From: Actinoplanes sp. L3-i22
Lineage (GTDB): Bacteria; Actinomycetota; Actinomycetes; Mycobacteriales; Micromonosporaceae
Length of the DNA: 64,000 nt
Assembly: GCF_019704555.1 (NCBI RefSeq)
Contig: NZ_AP024745.1
Span: forward strand, 3,728,501 to 3,792,500
Reading direction: 5' to 3'
Part shown: positions 25,260 to 34,168 of the stretch, in pieces
How the letters are laid out: every line of letters starts with the position of its first letter
Position numbering within the stretch: the first letter of the stretch is position 1
Notes under the pieces: generated by a model
Databases searched by the model: none
Told to the model about the DNA's origin: nothing
What the model saw: only the letters and a program-made list of their open reading frames with translations
Program-made: the position numbers and the translations under genes

Positions 25260-26651
25260 CTAGGCACCGGCCAGCGTCCGGGTGATCAGGCCGGCCCCGA
25301 GCACGACCACCACCGCGGCGCTGACCAGCGGGAGCAGGCGGGCCCACCGGGCCGGCGCGCCGCCGGAGAACCGGCCGGTGAGCGCGGCGAACCGGCGGGC
25401 CCGGACGAGCAGGACCCCGATGCCGATCAGGACCGCGGCCAGGCCGGCGCTGAACGACACGATCAGCAGCAGGCCGACGGCGATGTGGCCCAGGCCGATC
25501 GCCAGGATCATCACGCCGAGCGCCTCGGGACACGGCACCAGGCCGCCGGAGATCCCGAGCGCCACCACCGACGCCAGTCCCACCCGCCCGGCCGGCGGAT
25601 GGTCATGGTGATGGTCGGGCCCGTGGTCGTGGTCGTGCCCATGGGCGTGCGCGTGGGCGTGGACCCGGGCGAGCACCGTGCGGCGCTGCCAGAGCAACCG
25701 CAGGCCCAGACCCAGCACGAGGACGCCGGAGATCAGCTCCAGCGCCGGGACCAGGACGTCCGGCATCGCGAACCGGGTGGTCAGCAACGCGGTCAGGCCG
25801 ATCACGAAGACCGACGACGTGTGCGTGACGGTGACCGACGCGCCCAGCGCCAGCGCGTCGCGGACCCGGGCGCCGCCGCCGACCAGGTAGGCGGCCATCA
25901 TCGTCTTGCCGTGCCCCGGGCTGAGCGCGTGGAACGCGCCGAGCAGCATGGCCAGTGCGACGGCGGCGAGCGTGACCCCGGCCGAGCGGGCCGGATCCTG
26001 GGTCATCGACAGCAGGCGCTCGACGCCCCAGCCGGTGCCCCCGGTGTCCGGCGCGGCCGCCGGGGCGGTGTCGCCGAGCACCGTGAACGTCGTGCTGACC
26101 TGCCGCTGGGCCTCGTCGTGCCGCTGTTCGCCGACCCGGATCGGCGCCTTCTTCGGGGTCAGGACGGCGACCTGGTACTGCGGCTTGGCCGGGGCGAAGT
26201 CGTTGCGGAAGAACAGCGCGTGGTCGCCGGCCGCCGGGGTGAGCGGGGCCGTGGCGGTGACGTGCAGAACGCCGTACCCGGCCTGGGCCTGGAGGTAGGT
26301 CGGCAGCTCCACGCCGGTCAGCCGGAGCGGCACCGGGACGTCGTCCACCCGCAGGGCGACGCCGGCGAGCAGGCGCCGGGCGTAGGCGTCGCCCTCGGCC
26401 GGGCTGAACGCCCGGTCGTGATCGGTGTCCAGGTCGGCGAGGAAGGCCGGGGCGACCAGGACGCCGGCCGCCAGCTCGACCTCGACGGTCACCGTGTCGG
26501 TGCCGACGGTGACGTACGAGGTCTGCCGGGAGACGTCCAGCGGATGGGCCGAGGCGGCGCCCGCCGGGAGCAGGATGAGGGCCGTCGCCACGAGGGGCGC
26601 CAGCAGCCGGGCCGGCGCCCTCCGTGCACGGCCCGGGGCCGTGGTCGTCAT
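25260..26651 (-). CDS. NicO-family nickel/cobalt-type metal exporter with histidine-rich loop
   Basis: A 463-residue membrane protein. An N-terminal signal or anchor (about 15-38) precedes an extracytoplasmic domain beginning AHPLDVSRQTSYV (about 38-220). A six-helix transporter core follows with the conserved HALSPGHGKTMMAAYLVGG and GGLVPCPEALGVMILAIGLG motifs. Between them is a loop rich in His and Asp (HAHAHAHGHDHDHGPDHHHD), as in RcnA-like efflux proteins, consistent with sensing or chelating divalent metal. Its ATG shares one base with the stop codon of the upstream DUF3500 gene, so the two are translationally coupled. Confidence 0.88.
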   Translation of the reverse strand: MTTTAPGRARRAPARLLAPLVATALILLPAGAASAHPLDVSRQTSYVTVGTDTVTVEVELAAGVLVAPAFLADLDTDHDRAFSPAEGDAYARRLLAGVALRVDDVPVPLRLTGVELPTYLQAQAGYGVLHVTATAPLTPAAGDHALFFRNDFAPAKPQYQVAVLTPKKAPIRVGEQRHDEAQRQVSTTFTVLGDTAPAAAPDTGGTGWGVERLLSMTQDPARSAGVTLAAVALAMLLGAFHALSPGHGKTMMAAYLVGGGARVRDALALGASVTVTHTSSVFVIGLTALLTTRFAMPDVLVPALELISGVLVLGLGLRLLWQRRTVLARVHAHAHAHGHDHDHGPDHHHDHPPAGRVGLASVVALGISGGLVPCPEALGVMILAIGLGHIAVGLLLIVSFSAGLAAVLIGIGVLLVRARRFAALTGRFSGGAPARWARLLPLVSAAVVVVLGAGLITRTLAGA

Positions 26652-27694
26652 CAGGAGATCGCTGCCCCGTAGTCGTTCTCCGGATCGCGGTAGATGCCGT
26701 GGATGTGGTTCGCGGCGGTCCCGCCCATGGCCTGCGGCGAGTACTCGATGATCACCCGCGGGCCGGTCACCCGGAAGTACGCGGCGCCGGTGCTGGTGGT
26801 CGGCCCGTACCAGGCGAAATAGGTCTGATCCAGGGTGGCCTGGACCTCCGCCAGCCGGCTCGCCGCGTCCTCGGCGTTGACCAGGTTGCCGTACTTGCCG
26901 ATCAGGGTCAGCAGCGTGGCCTTCTGCGCGGCGGTCAGCGACGAGCCGGGGACGCCCTCGTAGATCGGCGCGCGGGCGTCCTGGCCGGGGCCGTACAGCA
27001 GGTCGATGTACGTGCTGCCGCGCACCGCCTGCGCCTTCTGCGCCGTGGTCAGCGAGCTGACCAGCGTGTACGCCGAGGTCCAGATGTCCCCGAGCGGCTT
27101 GACCGCGACGCCGGCGTCGGTGTAGCTGCCCGGCTGCGCCCCGATGAAGCTCGGGTAGAGGGCGACCTCGGTGCCGGACACCGTGGCGTTGACGGTCACG
27201 TGGTGCCCGCCCCACTGCCACTGCCACGGGGTGGTCGCCGACGGGCTGCCGATCAGCGCGATCCAGTAGTACTTCTGGCCGTACAGCAGGCCGCCGCCGC
27301 TGGTCAGGAAGTCGTCGGCGCGCCACTCCTGGCGGACCCGCTGGTAGCCCTCCGGGCTCAGGGTCGCCTGCATCACCGCCAGCCAGGCGTTCTGCTGGGG
27401 GGTGGTCAGGTTGCCCCACATCAGGCCGCTGCGGGTGTAGAGGCCCTGGGGCAGGTTGGACCACTTCTGCTTCTGGGCGGTGTTGGTCCAGGCGTACTGC
27501 ACCGCGGTCTTCTGCGCGGCGGTCAGGGTGGCGAGGAACGCGTTCGCCGCGCTGACGATGGCCGGGGTGGTGTCGGCCACGGCGACGGCCGGTGGTGGCA
27601 CGGGCGCCGGGCCGGCGGCGGACGCGTCGACCGCGCCGCCGGTGACCAGCGCGAGGGTCACGCCGGTGGCGAGGAGAGCGGATCTCGTTCTCAA
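26651..27694 (-). CDS. DUF3500 family secreted protein
   Basis: A 347-residue protein with a Sec signal (about 1-27) and a DUF3500 domain. Family-typical segments are SPEGYQRVRQEW, SGGGLLYGQKYYWIALIG, WQWGGHHVTVNAT and NHIHGIYRDPENDYG. The paired histidines (GGHH, HIH) could bind metal, which fits the coupled NicO exporter, but no function is established for the family. The start is TTG 27694: AGGAAAGG lies eight bases upstream and no ATG or GTG fits. Translation couples to the exporter through a one-base TGATG overlap. Confidence 0.85.
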   Translation of the reverse strand: MRTRSALLATGVTLALVTGGAVDASAAGPAPVPPPAVAVADTTPAIVSAANAFLATLTAAQKTAVQYAWTNTAQKQKWSNLPQGLYTRSGLMWGNLTTPQQNAWLAVMQATLSPEGYQRVRQEWRADDFLTSGGGLLYGQKYYWIALIGSPSATTPWQWQWGGHHVTVNATVSGTEVALYPSFIGAQPGSYTDAGVAVKPLGDIWTSAYTLVSSLTTAQKAQAVRGSTYIDLLYGPGQDARAPIYEGVPGSSLTAAQKATLLTLIGKYGNLVNAEDAASRLAEVQATLDQTYFAWYGPTTSTGAAYFRVTGPRVIIEYSPQAMGGTAANHIHGIYRDPENDYGAAIS

Positions 27695-28086
27695 GGAGGC
27701 TGCCTTTCCTGGGTGCGGGTGGCTGCACGTTCAGCTCGTCGATCGATCGAGGTGAATGAGAGTAGAGCACATTCCCGCACCGGGTGATACATCACGCCGA
27801 CTACATACCATCGGGGTGTCTGTGCAGCTCAGGGCGTTGCAGAATGGTATTCCGTGCCGCTTTTCGATCGTATTTGACAATGGCTCGCCATGGCATTCCG
27901 TGCAATTCTTCGCGACCGGCTCGCGGGGCCTCCGGCCTGCGGGTTCACGGGGTCGGGCGCGGCTGGGGGATCGTCACCAGCATTGTCGACAAAATGGCGC
28001 GCAATATGGTCGACGGGCGGCCTGTGCGGAAGGACACGGCGGCCCGGGACGAGGCGCCGGGCCGGGTGGTTCCTAGGATGGTCGCC
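27695..28086. other. Intergenic region with a short imperfect repeat
   Basis: No gene is seen. The stretch is A+T-richer than its surroundings and holds an imperfect 14-bp direct repeat, ATGGTATTCCGTGC at 27844-27857 and ATGGCATTCCGTGC at 27890-27903. A TTGACA at 27874-27879 might be a -35 element for the downstream small gene, but no -10 is convincing. Confidence 0.4.
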
Positions 28087-28338
28087 ATGAGTGACGAAAC
28101 GACGCCCGAGCAGCTGCGCCAGCACATCAAGGACCTGGACGCCGAGATCGCCGAGCTCCGCCGGCTGGACGGCGACGCCCAGGCCCGCCGCGGTGAGGAC
28201 GGCGGCGAGTCCGAGGGCAACGTCGAGAACGAGGAGCTCGCCACCGAGCTGACCGGGATCGCCGAGAACGAGGCCGTCATCGACGTCCTGGTCCAGCGCC
28301 GGGAGAGCCTCGAAACCCGGCTGCGCGCCGCGGAGTAG
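28087..28338 (+). CDS. Small acidic coiled-coil protein
   Basis: A predicted 83-residue, strongly acidic protein. Heptad-like N- and C-terminal helices (EQLRQHIKDLDAEIAELRRL; AVIDVLVQRRESLETRLRAAE) flank a Gly/Glu-rich middle (RRGEDGGESEGN). It has no membrane segment or signal. AGGA about eight bases before ATG 28087 serves as a weak ribosome site. I do not recognise the family. It is flanked by intergenic DNA and looks monocistronic. Confidence 0.6.
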   Translation: MSDETTPEQLRQHIKDLDAEIAELRRLDGDAQARRGEDGGESEGNVENEELATELTGIAENEAVIDVLVQRRESLETRLRAAE

Positions 28339-28341
28339 GTG

Positions 28342-28398
28342 CTACGCCGCCCCGGTGGAAGCGGTGTAGGAGCAGCCGGGGATATCCATCTTCATCAT
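28342..28398 (-). CDS. Possible 18-residue peptide ORF (MMKMDIPGCSYTASTGAA)
   Basis: A very short frame begins with ATG ATG AAG ATG and ends in a TAG. It has one Cys and a Ser/Thr-rich tail. It lies 52 bp past the LuxR regulator stop on the same strand. There is no ribosome site of note, and its last codons overlap a hairpin (28342-28350 with 28361-28369) that could be the terminator of the 83-residue gene. It may be chance. Confidence 0.2.
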   Translation of the reverse strand: MMKMDIPGCSYTASTGAA

Positions 28399-28450
28399 GG
28401 AAAAAGCCTACGAAGGCGACCGGGGGAGCGGTATACGTCGGGTGACGTAA

Positions 28451-31075
28451 CTAGCCGCGATCCCCGGGTACCAGGTCGCGGAGCTGGGCGCGGGATGTCA
28501 CGCCCAGCTTCGGGAACGCCTTGTAGAGGTGGGTGGAGACGGTCCGGGCGGACAGGAACAGCGATGCGCCGATCTCGCGGTTGGTCAGGCCGGCCGCGGC
28601 CAGGCGGACCACTTCGCGTTCCTGACCGGTCAGGGTGGTCCAGGCCGAGGTGGCCGGTTCGAAGGCGGTGACTCCGGCGGCGCGCAGTTCGGCGGCGGCC
28701 AGGTCGGCCCAGGGGCGGGCGTCCATCCGTACGAAAGCGATCGAGGCCGCGTGCAGCTCAGCGCGAGCGTCCCGGGATCGTTGGCGCCGGCGGAGCCAGG
28801 CGCCGTATTCCAGGCGGGCGCAGGCGAGTTCGAAGGGCCATTGCGCCGCGGCCGGATCGGCGGTCGCCGCCAGGTGGAACGGCTCGGCGCCGTCCCCGGC
28901 CAGCTGCGCCCGCGCCCGGGCCAGCTGGAACCGCAGTCGTGGCGCCGCCCCGGCCAGGCGCTTGCCGGCCCGGTCGACCACCGGCCGGAGCTCGTCGAGA
29001 AGGCCGGCCCGGACCCCGGTGACAACATAAAGAGCGATTTCCCGGTACGACATGTGCGGGTGCAGTGGCTCCCCGGAAGCGTCGAAGAGCGGTTGCAACG
29101 CACTCCAGGCCCCGTCCGCGTCCCGCTCGGCGACCGCGATGTACGCCCGGGTGACATGGCTGGTCACCTCGAGGACCCGGTACTCACCGGGAGTGAGGGT
29201 CCGCAGCCCGGTGCCGCACATCTCCCGGGCCAGCTCGACCTGACCGCGCACGGCCGCCGCCCGCGCGCCCAGCTCGAAGCCGTGCTCGCCGGCGAACGCG
29301 TGCCCGATCGTCGCGGCCAGGTCGACCAGCAGCCGGCTGGACTGCTCCGCCGCGTCGAAGTCCCCGAGGTCCAGCTGCACCTGGGCCAGCGTCATCAGGG
29401 TGTTCGTCATGTTGGCCGGGCCGCCCTTACGGAACAGCTCGACGGCCCGCCCGAGCCGGATCAGCGCGGTGCGCGAGTCGTCCAGGACCCAGGCCGCGGC
29501 GCCCAGCATCATCTCGTGGTTGGCCATCTCGGTCGGCGGACCGTCCGGGACCGGGTCGTCGTGGATCAGGTCCAGGATGTCGGGCGGCCGGTCGAACGGG
29601 TCGATCTCGGCCCGGATCCAGGCCCGGCAGGCGACGATCGGGGCCGGCAGCGGGCCGCGCCGGGCGGAGATCCGGTCGTAGCGGTCCAGCCAGCGCTCTA
29701 CCAGGGGCCCGTCGGAACCGCGGCGGTAGGCCAGCACCGCGAGCGTGGTCAACGACGACCAGCCCCAGTGCGGCTCCTCGTCCTGGACCAGCTCCAGGGC
29801 CGCCAGGACGGCGCCCCAGGCGTCGCGCTGGCGGCTGGTCTGGGAGATCGCGTAGGCCAGCATGTGGCTGGCGATCGCGCGGGTGGACCGGTCGGTGGAC
29901 CGGTCGTGCAGCGGGCCGGCCAGCTGGATGATCCACTCGAAGAAGCCGCCGCCGGAGGCGGTCCAGGCGGCGTTCAGGGTGCGGCGCTCGCGGTCGGCGG
30001 GGGCCGGGCTCAGCTCGGCCGCCCGGATCAGCGAGCGGGTGGCCTCGGCGTAGGCGCCCCGGCGCTGGGCGCGTTCGGCGGTCTGTTCCAGGGCGGCGGC
30101 GACCGATTCGTCGGTGACGATGGTGGCCTCGGCCAGGTGCCAGACCCGGCGGTCCGGGTCGTCGTGGTGCGCGTCGGCGAGGCGGCGGTGCGCCCGGACC
30201 CGGTCCTCGGTGGTGCCCAGTTGGTAGGCGGCCGAGCGGGCCAGCGGATGCTGGAAGCGGACCGTGTGCCCGGCGACGGTGACCAGGCCGGCCGCCTCGG
30301 CCGGCCCCAGCCGGCGTAGCAGCGCCGCCGGGTCCTCGGCCCGGCCGACCGTGCGCAGGTCGCCGTCGCCGGCCGCGACCAGCAGCAGGGTTGCCCGGGT
30401 GGCGGCCGGTAGCGCGCGGAAGCGGGCGGCGAAGGCCAGCTCCACGGTGGTCGGCTCGCTGTCCGCGGTGGCCGCCCGGCCCAGCTCCAGCAGGGCCAGG
30501 GGGTTGCCGGCGGCCCGGTCCAGGATCCGCGGCAGGGTGGCCCCGGCCAGGTCCACCCCGGCCTGTTTGAGCAGCCGGATCGCGTCGTGCTCGCCCAGCG
30601 GTGGCAGGGCGACCGCGGGCAGGCCGGCCAGCGCGGCCGGGATCTCGTTGTCGCGGCAGGCGGCCAGGAACGCGACGTTCGTGCCGCGCAGCCGGCGGGC
30701 GATGAAGCCCAGCACGGACAGGGACGTCTCGTCGCACCACTGGGCGTCGTCGAGGGTGATCAGAAGCGGACCGGACTCGGCCTCGGACTCCAGCCAGGCC
30801 AGCACGTCCAGCCGTAGCCGCAGCGGGTGCGGCGACTCACCGGCCACCGCCGCCAGCAGCTGGTCGTCGGTGATCAGGTCGGCCAGGGCGGTGTAGGGCA
30901 GATGCCGGTCACTCAGCGCGCCGGTGGCGGCCAGCGTCCGGCCGCCGGCCGCCCGGACCGCGTCCAGCACGGCGGTCTTGCCGGCACCGGGGATACCGGT
31001 CAGCAGGGCGACGGCGCCGGGAGCGGCGAGCAGGTCCGACACCTGACGCAGCGTGTCCGCACGGCCGATCAACAT
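28451..31075 (-). CDS. LAL-type LuxR regulator (AAA/STAND ATPase plus LuxR HTH)
   Basis: A predicted 874-residue regulator. The N-terminus is a P-loop ATPase with Walker A GIPGAGKT (about 26-33) and Walker B LLITLDDAQWCDE (about 115-127). A long helical TPR-like middle (about 350-780) follows. The C-terminus is a LuxR-type HTH (about 805-870: LTGQEREVVRLAAAGLTNREIGASLFLSARTVSTHL). This is the MalT/LAL class, where ligand and ATP drive oligomerisation and transcription activation. The target genes are not clear, and its neighbours are unrelated by function. Confidence 0.92.
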   Translation of the reverse strand: MLIGRADTLRQVSDLLAAPGAVALLTGIPGAGKTAVLDAVRAAGGRTLAATGALSDRHLPYTALADLITDDQLLAAVAGESPHPLRLRLDVLAWLESEAESGPLLITLDDAQWCDETSLSVLGFIARRLRGTNVAFLAACRDNEIPAALAGLPAVALPPLGEHDAIRLLKQAGVDLAGATLPRILDRAAGNPLALLELGRAATADSEPTTVELAFAARFRALPAATRATLLLVAAGDGDLRTVGRAEDPAALLRRLGPAEAAGLVTVAGHTVRFQHPLARSAAYQLGTTEDRVRAHRRLADAHHDDPDRRVWHLAEATIVTDESVAAALEQTAERAQRRGAYAEATRSLIRAAELSPAPADRERRTLNAAWTASGGGFFEWIIQLAGPLHDRSTDRSTRAIASHMLAYAISQTSRQRDAWGAVLAALELVQDEEPHWGWSSLTTLAVLAYRRGSDGPLVERWLDRYDRISARRGPLPAPIVACRAWIRAEIDPFDRPPDILDLIHDDPVPDGPPTEMANHEMMLGAAAWVLDDSRTALIRLGRAVELFRKGGPANMTNTLMTLAQVQLDLGDFDAAEQSSRLLVDLAATIGHAFAGEHGFELGARAAAVRGQVELAREMCGTGLRTLTPGEYRVLEVTSHVTRAYIAVAERDADGAWSALQPLFDASGEPLHPHMSYREIALYVVTGVRAGLLDELRPVVDRAGKRLAGAAPRLRFQLARARAQLAGDGAEPFHLAATADPAAAQWPFELACARLEYGAWLRRRQRSRDARAELHAASIAFVRMDARPWADLAAAELRAAGVTAFEPATSAWTTLTGQEREVVRLAAAGLTNREIGASLFLSARTVSTHLYKAFPKLGVTSRAQLRDLVPGDRG

Positions 31076-31163
31076 CCGGCCATCCTAGGGACGCGGTCGG
31101 GCTTTGCCGGTGGGAGCGGGTAGGTTCGGTCCCGGCCGCACGACTGACGACAGGGGGCTGCCG

Positions 31164-32168
31164 GTGAGCGCACCGACGACCACGAGCACGAAGAAGAGCG
31201 CGCCGAGCCCGGAGAAGGGTGCCACGATCGGCTCGCTCGAGGTGCTCGCCGTGCTGCTCGTGCTGCTGGTGCTCGCCCGCGGCAGCATCGCCGGGATGAT
31301 CTCCGGGGCGGCCCTGCAGACCTGGTCGACCGTGTTCGTGTCGGTGCTGGTGCAGGCGGTGCCGTTCCTGGTCTTCGGGGTGGTGCTCTCGGCGGTCATC
31401 GCGGTCTTCGTGCCGCGCAGCTTCTGGGCGCGGGCGCTGCCCAGCCATCCCGCGCTCGCCGTGCCCGCCGCCGGGATCGCCGGCGTCATCCTGCCCGGCT
31501 GCGAGTGCGGCAGCGTGCCGATCGCCGGCTCGCTGATCCGGCGCGGTGTCACCCCGGCGGCCGCGCTCGCGTTCCTGCTGGCCGCGCCCGCGATCAACCC
31601 GATCGTGCTGACCGCCACGGTGATCGCGTTCCCCGGCGAGCCGATGATGGCCGTCGCCCGCGGCGTGGCCAGCCTGGTCGTCGCGGTCACCATGGGCTGG
31701 CTCTGGCTCCGGATCGGCAAACCGGAGTGGATCAAGCTGCCGCACCGGCCCGACCTGGACGACGAGTCGCGCTGGCGGGCGTTCTGGGCGGCGTGCCGGC
31801 ACGACATCATGCACGCCGGCGGCTTCCTGGTGCTGGGCGCGGCCGCCGCGGCGACGATCAACGTGGTGATCCCGGCGTCCTGGCTGCAGAGCCTCGCGGC
31901 GTACCCGGTGGTCTCGGTGATCGCGCTGGCCACCCTCGCCGTCCTGCTCAGCATCTGCAGCGAGGCGGACGCGTTCGTCGCCGCGTCGCTGTCCCAGTTC
32001 TCGCTGACCTCGCGCCTGGTCTTCCTGGTCGTCGGCCCGATGGTGGACCTCAAACTGATCTCCATGCAGACCGGGGTGTTCGGCCGCCGCTTCGCGATGC
32101 GGTTCGCGCCCGCGACGTTCGTGGCCGCGATCCTGGTCGGGTCCGCGTTCGGGGTGGTGCTGCTGTGA
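31164..32168 (+). CDS. DUF318-type permease
   Basis: A 334-residue membrane protein of the permease family PF03773, with about eight helices. The conserved motif LPGCECGSVPIAGSLIRRGV and the second one FLLAAPAINPIVLTAT are present; the paired Cys in the first could bind metal. GTG 31164 is chosen because AGGGGG lies seven bases upstream and the protein start VSAPTTTSTKK is hydrophilic. It is followed 43 bp later by a DUF1980 protein, the usual partner of this permease. The pair probably forms a membrane complex; the substrate is unknown, although a metal is often suspected. Confidence 0.85.
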   Translation: MSAPTTTSTKKSAPSPEKGATIGSLEVLAVLLVLLVLARGSIAGMISGAALQTWSTVFVSVLVQAVPFLVFGVVLSAVIAVFVPRSFWARALPSHPALAVPAAGIAGVILPGCECGSVPIAGSLIRRGVTPAAALAFLLAAPAINPIVLTATVIAFPGEPMMAVARGVASLVVAVTMGWLWLRIGKPEWIKLPHRPDLDDESRWRAFWAACRHDIMHAGGFLVLGAAAAATINVVIPASWLQSLAAYPVVSVIALATLAVLLSICSEADAFVAASLSQFSLTSRLVFLVVGPMVDLKLISMQTGVFGRRFAMRFAPATFVAAILVGSAFGVVLL

Positions 32169-32211
32169 GCGCATTCGTTTCCGCGGTCCGGGCCGGCCGG
32201 GCGGTGCCGCG

Positions 32212-32940
32212 ATGAGCCGGATGGCACAGGCGGTGATCATGCTGCTGTTCGGTGGCGCGATCATCAAGGCGACGGTCACCGATGTGTTCCTGCGCTATGT
32301 CAAGGAGGGCCTTCGGCCCTTCCTGCTGGTCGCGGGAATCCTGCTGGTCGCGGCGGCGATCATGACGATTTGGTACGACCTTCGCGCGTCCCGTCACGGC
32401 GCGGAGGAGCACCCCGAGGAGCATGACGACGGGCACGGTCACGGCCACCACGAGCCGCGCGTCGGCTGGCTGCTGCTCCTGCCGGTGCTCGGCCTGCTGC
32501 TGATCTCGCCGCCGGCGCTGGGCTCGTTCGCGGCCGGGCAGGCCGGCAGCGTCGGGCTCTCCGCCGCCTCGGACTATCCGCCGCTGCCGGCCGGCGATCC
32601 GATCGAGCTGAGCCTGCTCGACTACGCGTCCCGGGCGGTCTTCGACAGCGGCCGCAGCCTGGCCGGGCGCAACGTGAAGATGACCGGCTTCATCACGCCC
32701 GGGCCGGACGGCAAGCCGATGCTCGCCCGGATCGTGCTGACCTGCTGCGCGGCCGACGGCCGGCCGATCAAAGTCGGTCTGACCGGTGTCCCGCTGGACG
32801 CGCCGCCGGACGCCTGGATCCAGGTGGTCGGCGTCTACAGCACCGAGGTGGGCACCGACCCGGTGAACCAGGCGCAGGTCGCCTACCTCGAGGTCAAGTC
32901 CTGGCAGGAGATCGACCAGCCCAAACAGCCCTACGCCTGA
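32212..32940 (+). CDS. DUF1980/TIGR03943-type permease partner
   Basis: A 242-residue protein with two N-terminal membrane helices (about 5-25 and 32-52), a His/Asp/Glu-rich loop (HPEEHDDGHGHGHHEP), a third helix (about 80-100) and a C-terminal soluble domain with the conserved LTCCAADGRPIKVGL motif (a Cys-Cys pair). It is the partner of the DUF318 permease just upstream. The His-rich stretch and Cys pair suggest metal handling, which is inference. An alternative start is ATG 32221. Confidence 0.82.
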   Translation: MSRMAQAVIMLLFGGAIIKATVTDVFLRYVKEGLRPFLLVAGILLVAAAIMTIWYDLRASRHGAEEHPEEHDDGHGHGHHEPRVGWLLLLPVLGLLLISPPALGSFAAGQAGSVGLSAASDYPPLPAGDPIELSLLDYASRAVFDSGRSLAGRNVKMTGFITPGPDGKPMLARIVLTCCAADGRPIKVGLTGVPLDAPPDAWIQVVGVYSTEVGTDPVNQAQVAYLEVKSWQEIDQPKQPYA

Positions 32941-32949
32941 TCGGCCGGG

Positions 32950-34023
32950 TCAGATGGTGCGCAGGTCCAGGCTGTTCCGGACGAACGAGGACTGGTCGCC
33001 GGTCGACCACCACAGCACCCCGGCGCGGTAGGCGATGTTCCCCGCGTCCGGGCTGATCAGCACCAGGTGCCGGTTCGTCAGGTCGTAGATCAGCAGCTGC
33101 TGGTTGCCGGTCAGCTCGGACTGGGTGGTGATCTTCGCCAGCACCTCGAACCGGTCCAGCACCGCCACGTCGGTGATCGCCGTGGCGACGTTGCCCTCCA
33201 GCACCTTGCGGCGGGCCGAGCCGTCCGGGTGCGACAGATCGATCCGCGAATACCCATCCTCGTTGATCGACACGACCTGGCACCAGGCGGTGCTGCACGC
33301 CGTCACGGTCCGGTCCGCCGACGGCACCGCGACACTCGCGCCGGTCGTCAGGTTGCGCAGCGCGGTCGCCCCGCGCGCCGAGGTCTGCCCGTCGACCGCC
33401 CACGGCCACCCGGACAGCCCCCAGGTGCCCTTCTCCCGGGTGACGGCGACCGGCCCGCCGGTGAGCGCCACCGACCGGAACTCGGTCTGATCCCCGGCCC
33501 CGCTCGCCACCCAGTGCACCGTGCCGTCCGCGACGATCAGGTCGTGCTCGGAGTCGTAGAACCGCATCGCCCCGACATCGGCGGTCAGCATCCGCGCCGA
33601 CTTCGGCGCCCGCCGGTCGGCGGACCACAACTGCTGCTTGCCCTGGACGCTCTCCACCCAGATCAGGGTGTCCCCGCTGCTGGTCACGGCGGCGAACGGG
33701 GCCCGGTGCTCGGCCGGCACCCGGCGCAGCTCGGTCACCTTGCCGTCACCGTCGCGGACGATCAGGCGCAGGGTCTTGGCGTCGGCGCTCTGCGTGGTGC
33801 CGATCGCGGTGCGGGCGTCCAGGAACAGCGCGGGGGAGAACTCGCTGCCGTCCGGAAGCTTGGACGGGGCGCTGCCGCGTGCCGCGTTCGGCCAGGCGGT
33901 GGCGAGCGGGATCGGCTGCGGCTCACCGGACTGCGCGGGCGAGCCGAACAGCAGCGCCGCGCCTGCGGCGAGCGCCACACCGAGGCCGATCACCGTACGC
34001 GCGTTGCGCCCCCGCCGTGACAT
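32950..34023 (-). CDS. Hypothetical exported or anchored beta-propeller-like protein
   Basis: A 357-residue protein. A basic N-terminus and one hydrophobic segment (about 10-30, VIGLGVALAAGAALLFG) act as signal or anchor. The rest is made of repeated beta-strand units with Trp and Asp/Gly turns (TLIWVESVQGKQQLWSAD, TVHWVASGAGDQTEF, LLIYDLTNRHLVLIS), which suggests a propeller-like fold; I cannot assign a family. ATG 34023 is preferred over the adjacent GTG 34026. TAACAT lies six bases before it and no ribosome site is seen, so a leaderless mRNA is likely. It is convergent with the DUF1980 gene. Confidence 0.75.
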   Translation of the reverse strand: MSRRGRNARTVIGLGVALAAGAALLFGSPAQSGEPQPIPLATAWPNAARGSAPSKLPDGSEFSPALFLDARTAIGTTQSADAKTLRLIVRDGDGKVTELRRVPAEHRAPFAAVTSSGDTLIWVESVQGKQQLWSADRRAPKSARMLTADVGAMRFYDSEHDLIVADGTVHWVASGAGDQTEFRSVALTGGPVAVTREKGTWGLSGWPWAVDGQTSARGATALRNLTTGASVAVPSADRTVTACSTAWCQVVSINEDGYSRIDLSHPDGSARRKVLEGNVATAITDVAVLDRFEVLAKITTQSELTGNQQLLIYDLTNRHLVLISPDAGNIAYRAGVLWWSTGDQSSFVRNSLDLRTI

Positions 34024-34029
34024 CACGCG

Positions 34030-34035
34030 ATGTTA
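34030..34035 (-). promoter_or_regulatory. Leaderless -10 element
   Basis: TAACAT on the minus strand ends six bases before ATG 34023. A TANNNT box at this distance without a ribosome site is the usual sign of a leaderless transcript in actinobacteria. Confidence 0.45.
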
Positions 34036-34168
34036 GCTCGGGTCGCTGCGCGGGCCGGATCGCGCGTAGCAGATTCCGGCCGTCAGGTGGCGTTTTCCAC
34101 AGCAACGGTCCGTCCACAGCCCGCCGACATGATCTTGCTCGTTCCTGCCAAACTTCTCGGTGTGGAGG

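Noticed and set aside
26651..27770. Extension of the NicO frame back to 27770
   Set aside because: The upstream part is the out-of-frame shadow of the DUF3500 gene; the exporter starts at ATG 26651 with a TGATG overlap.
34093..34101. DnaA-box-like TTTTCCACA as sign of a replication origin
   Set aside because: A single site, no cluster of boxes and no dnaA/dnaN/gyr genes nearby.
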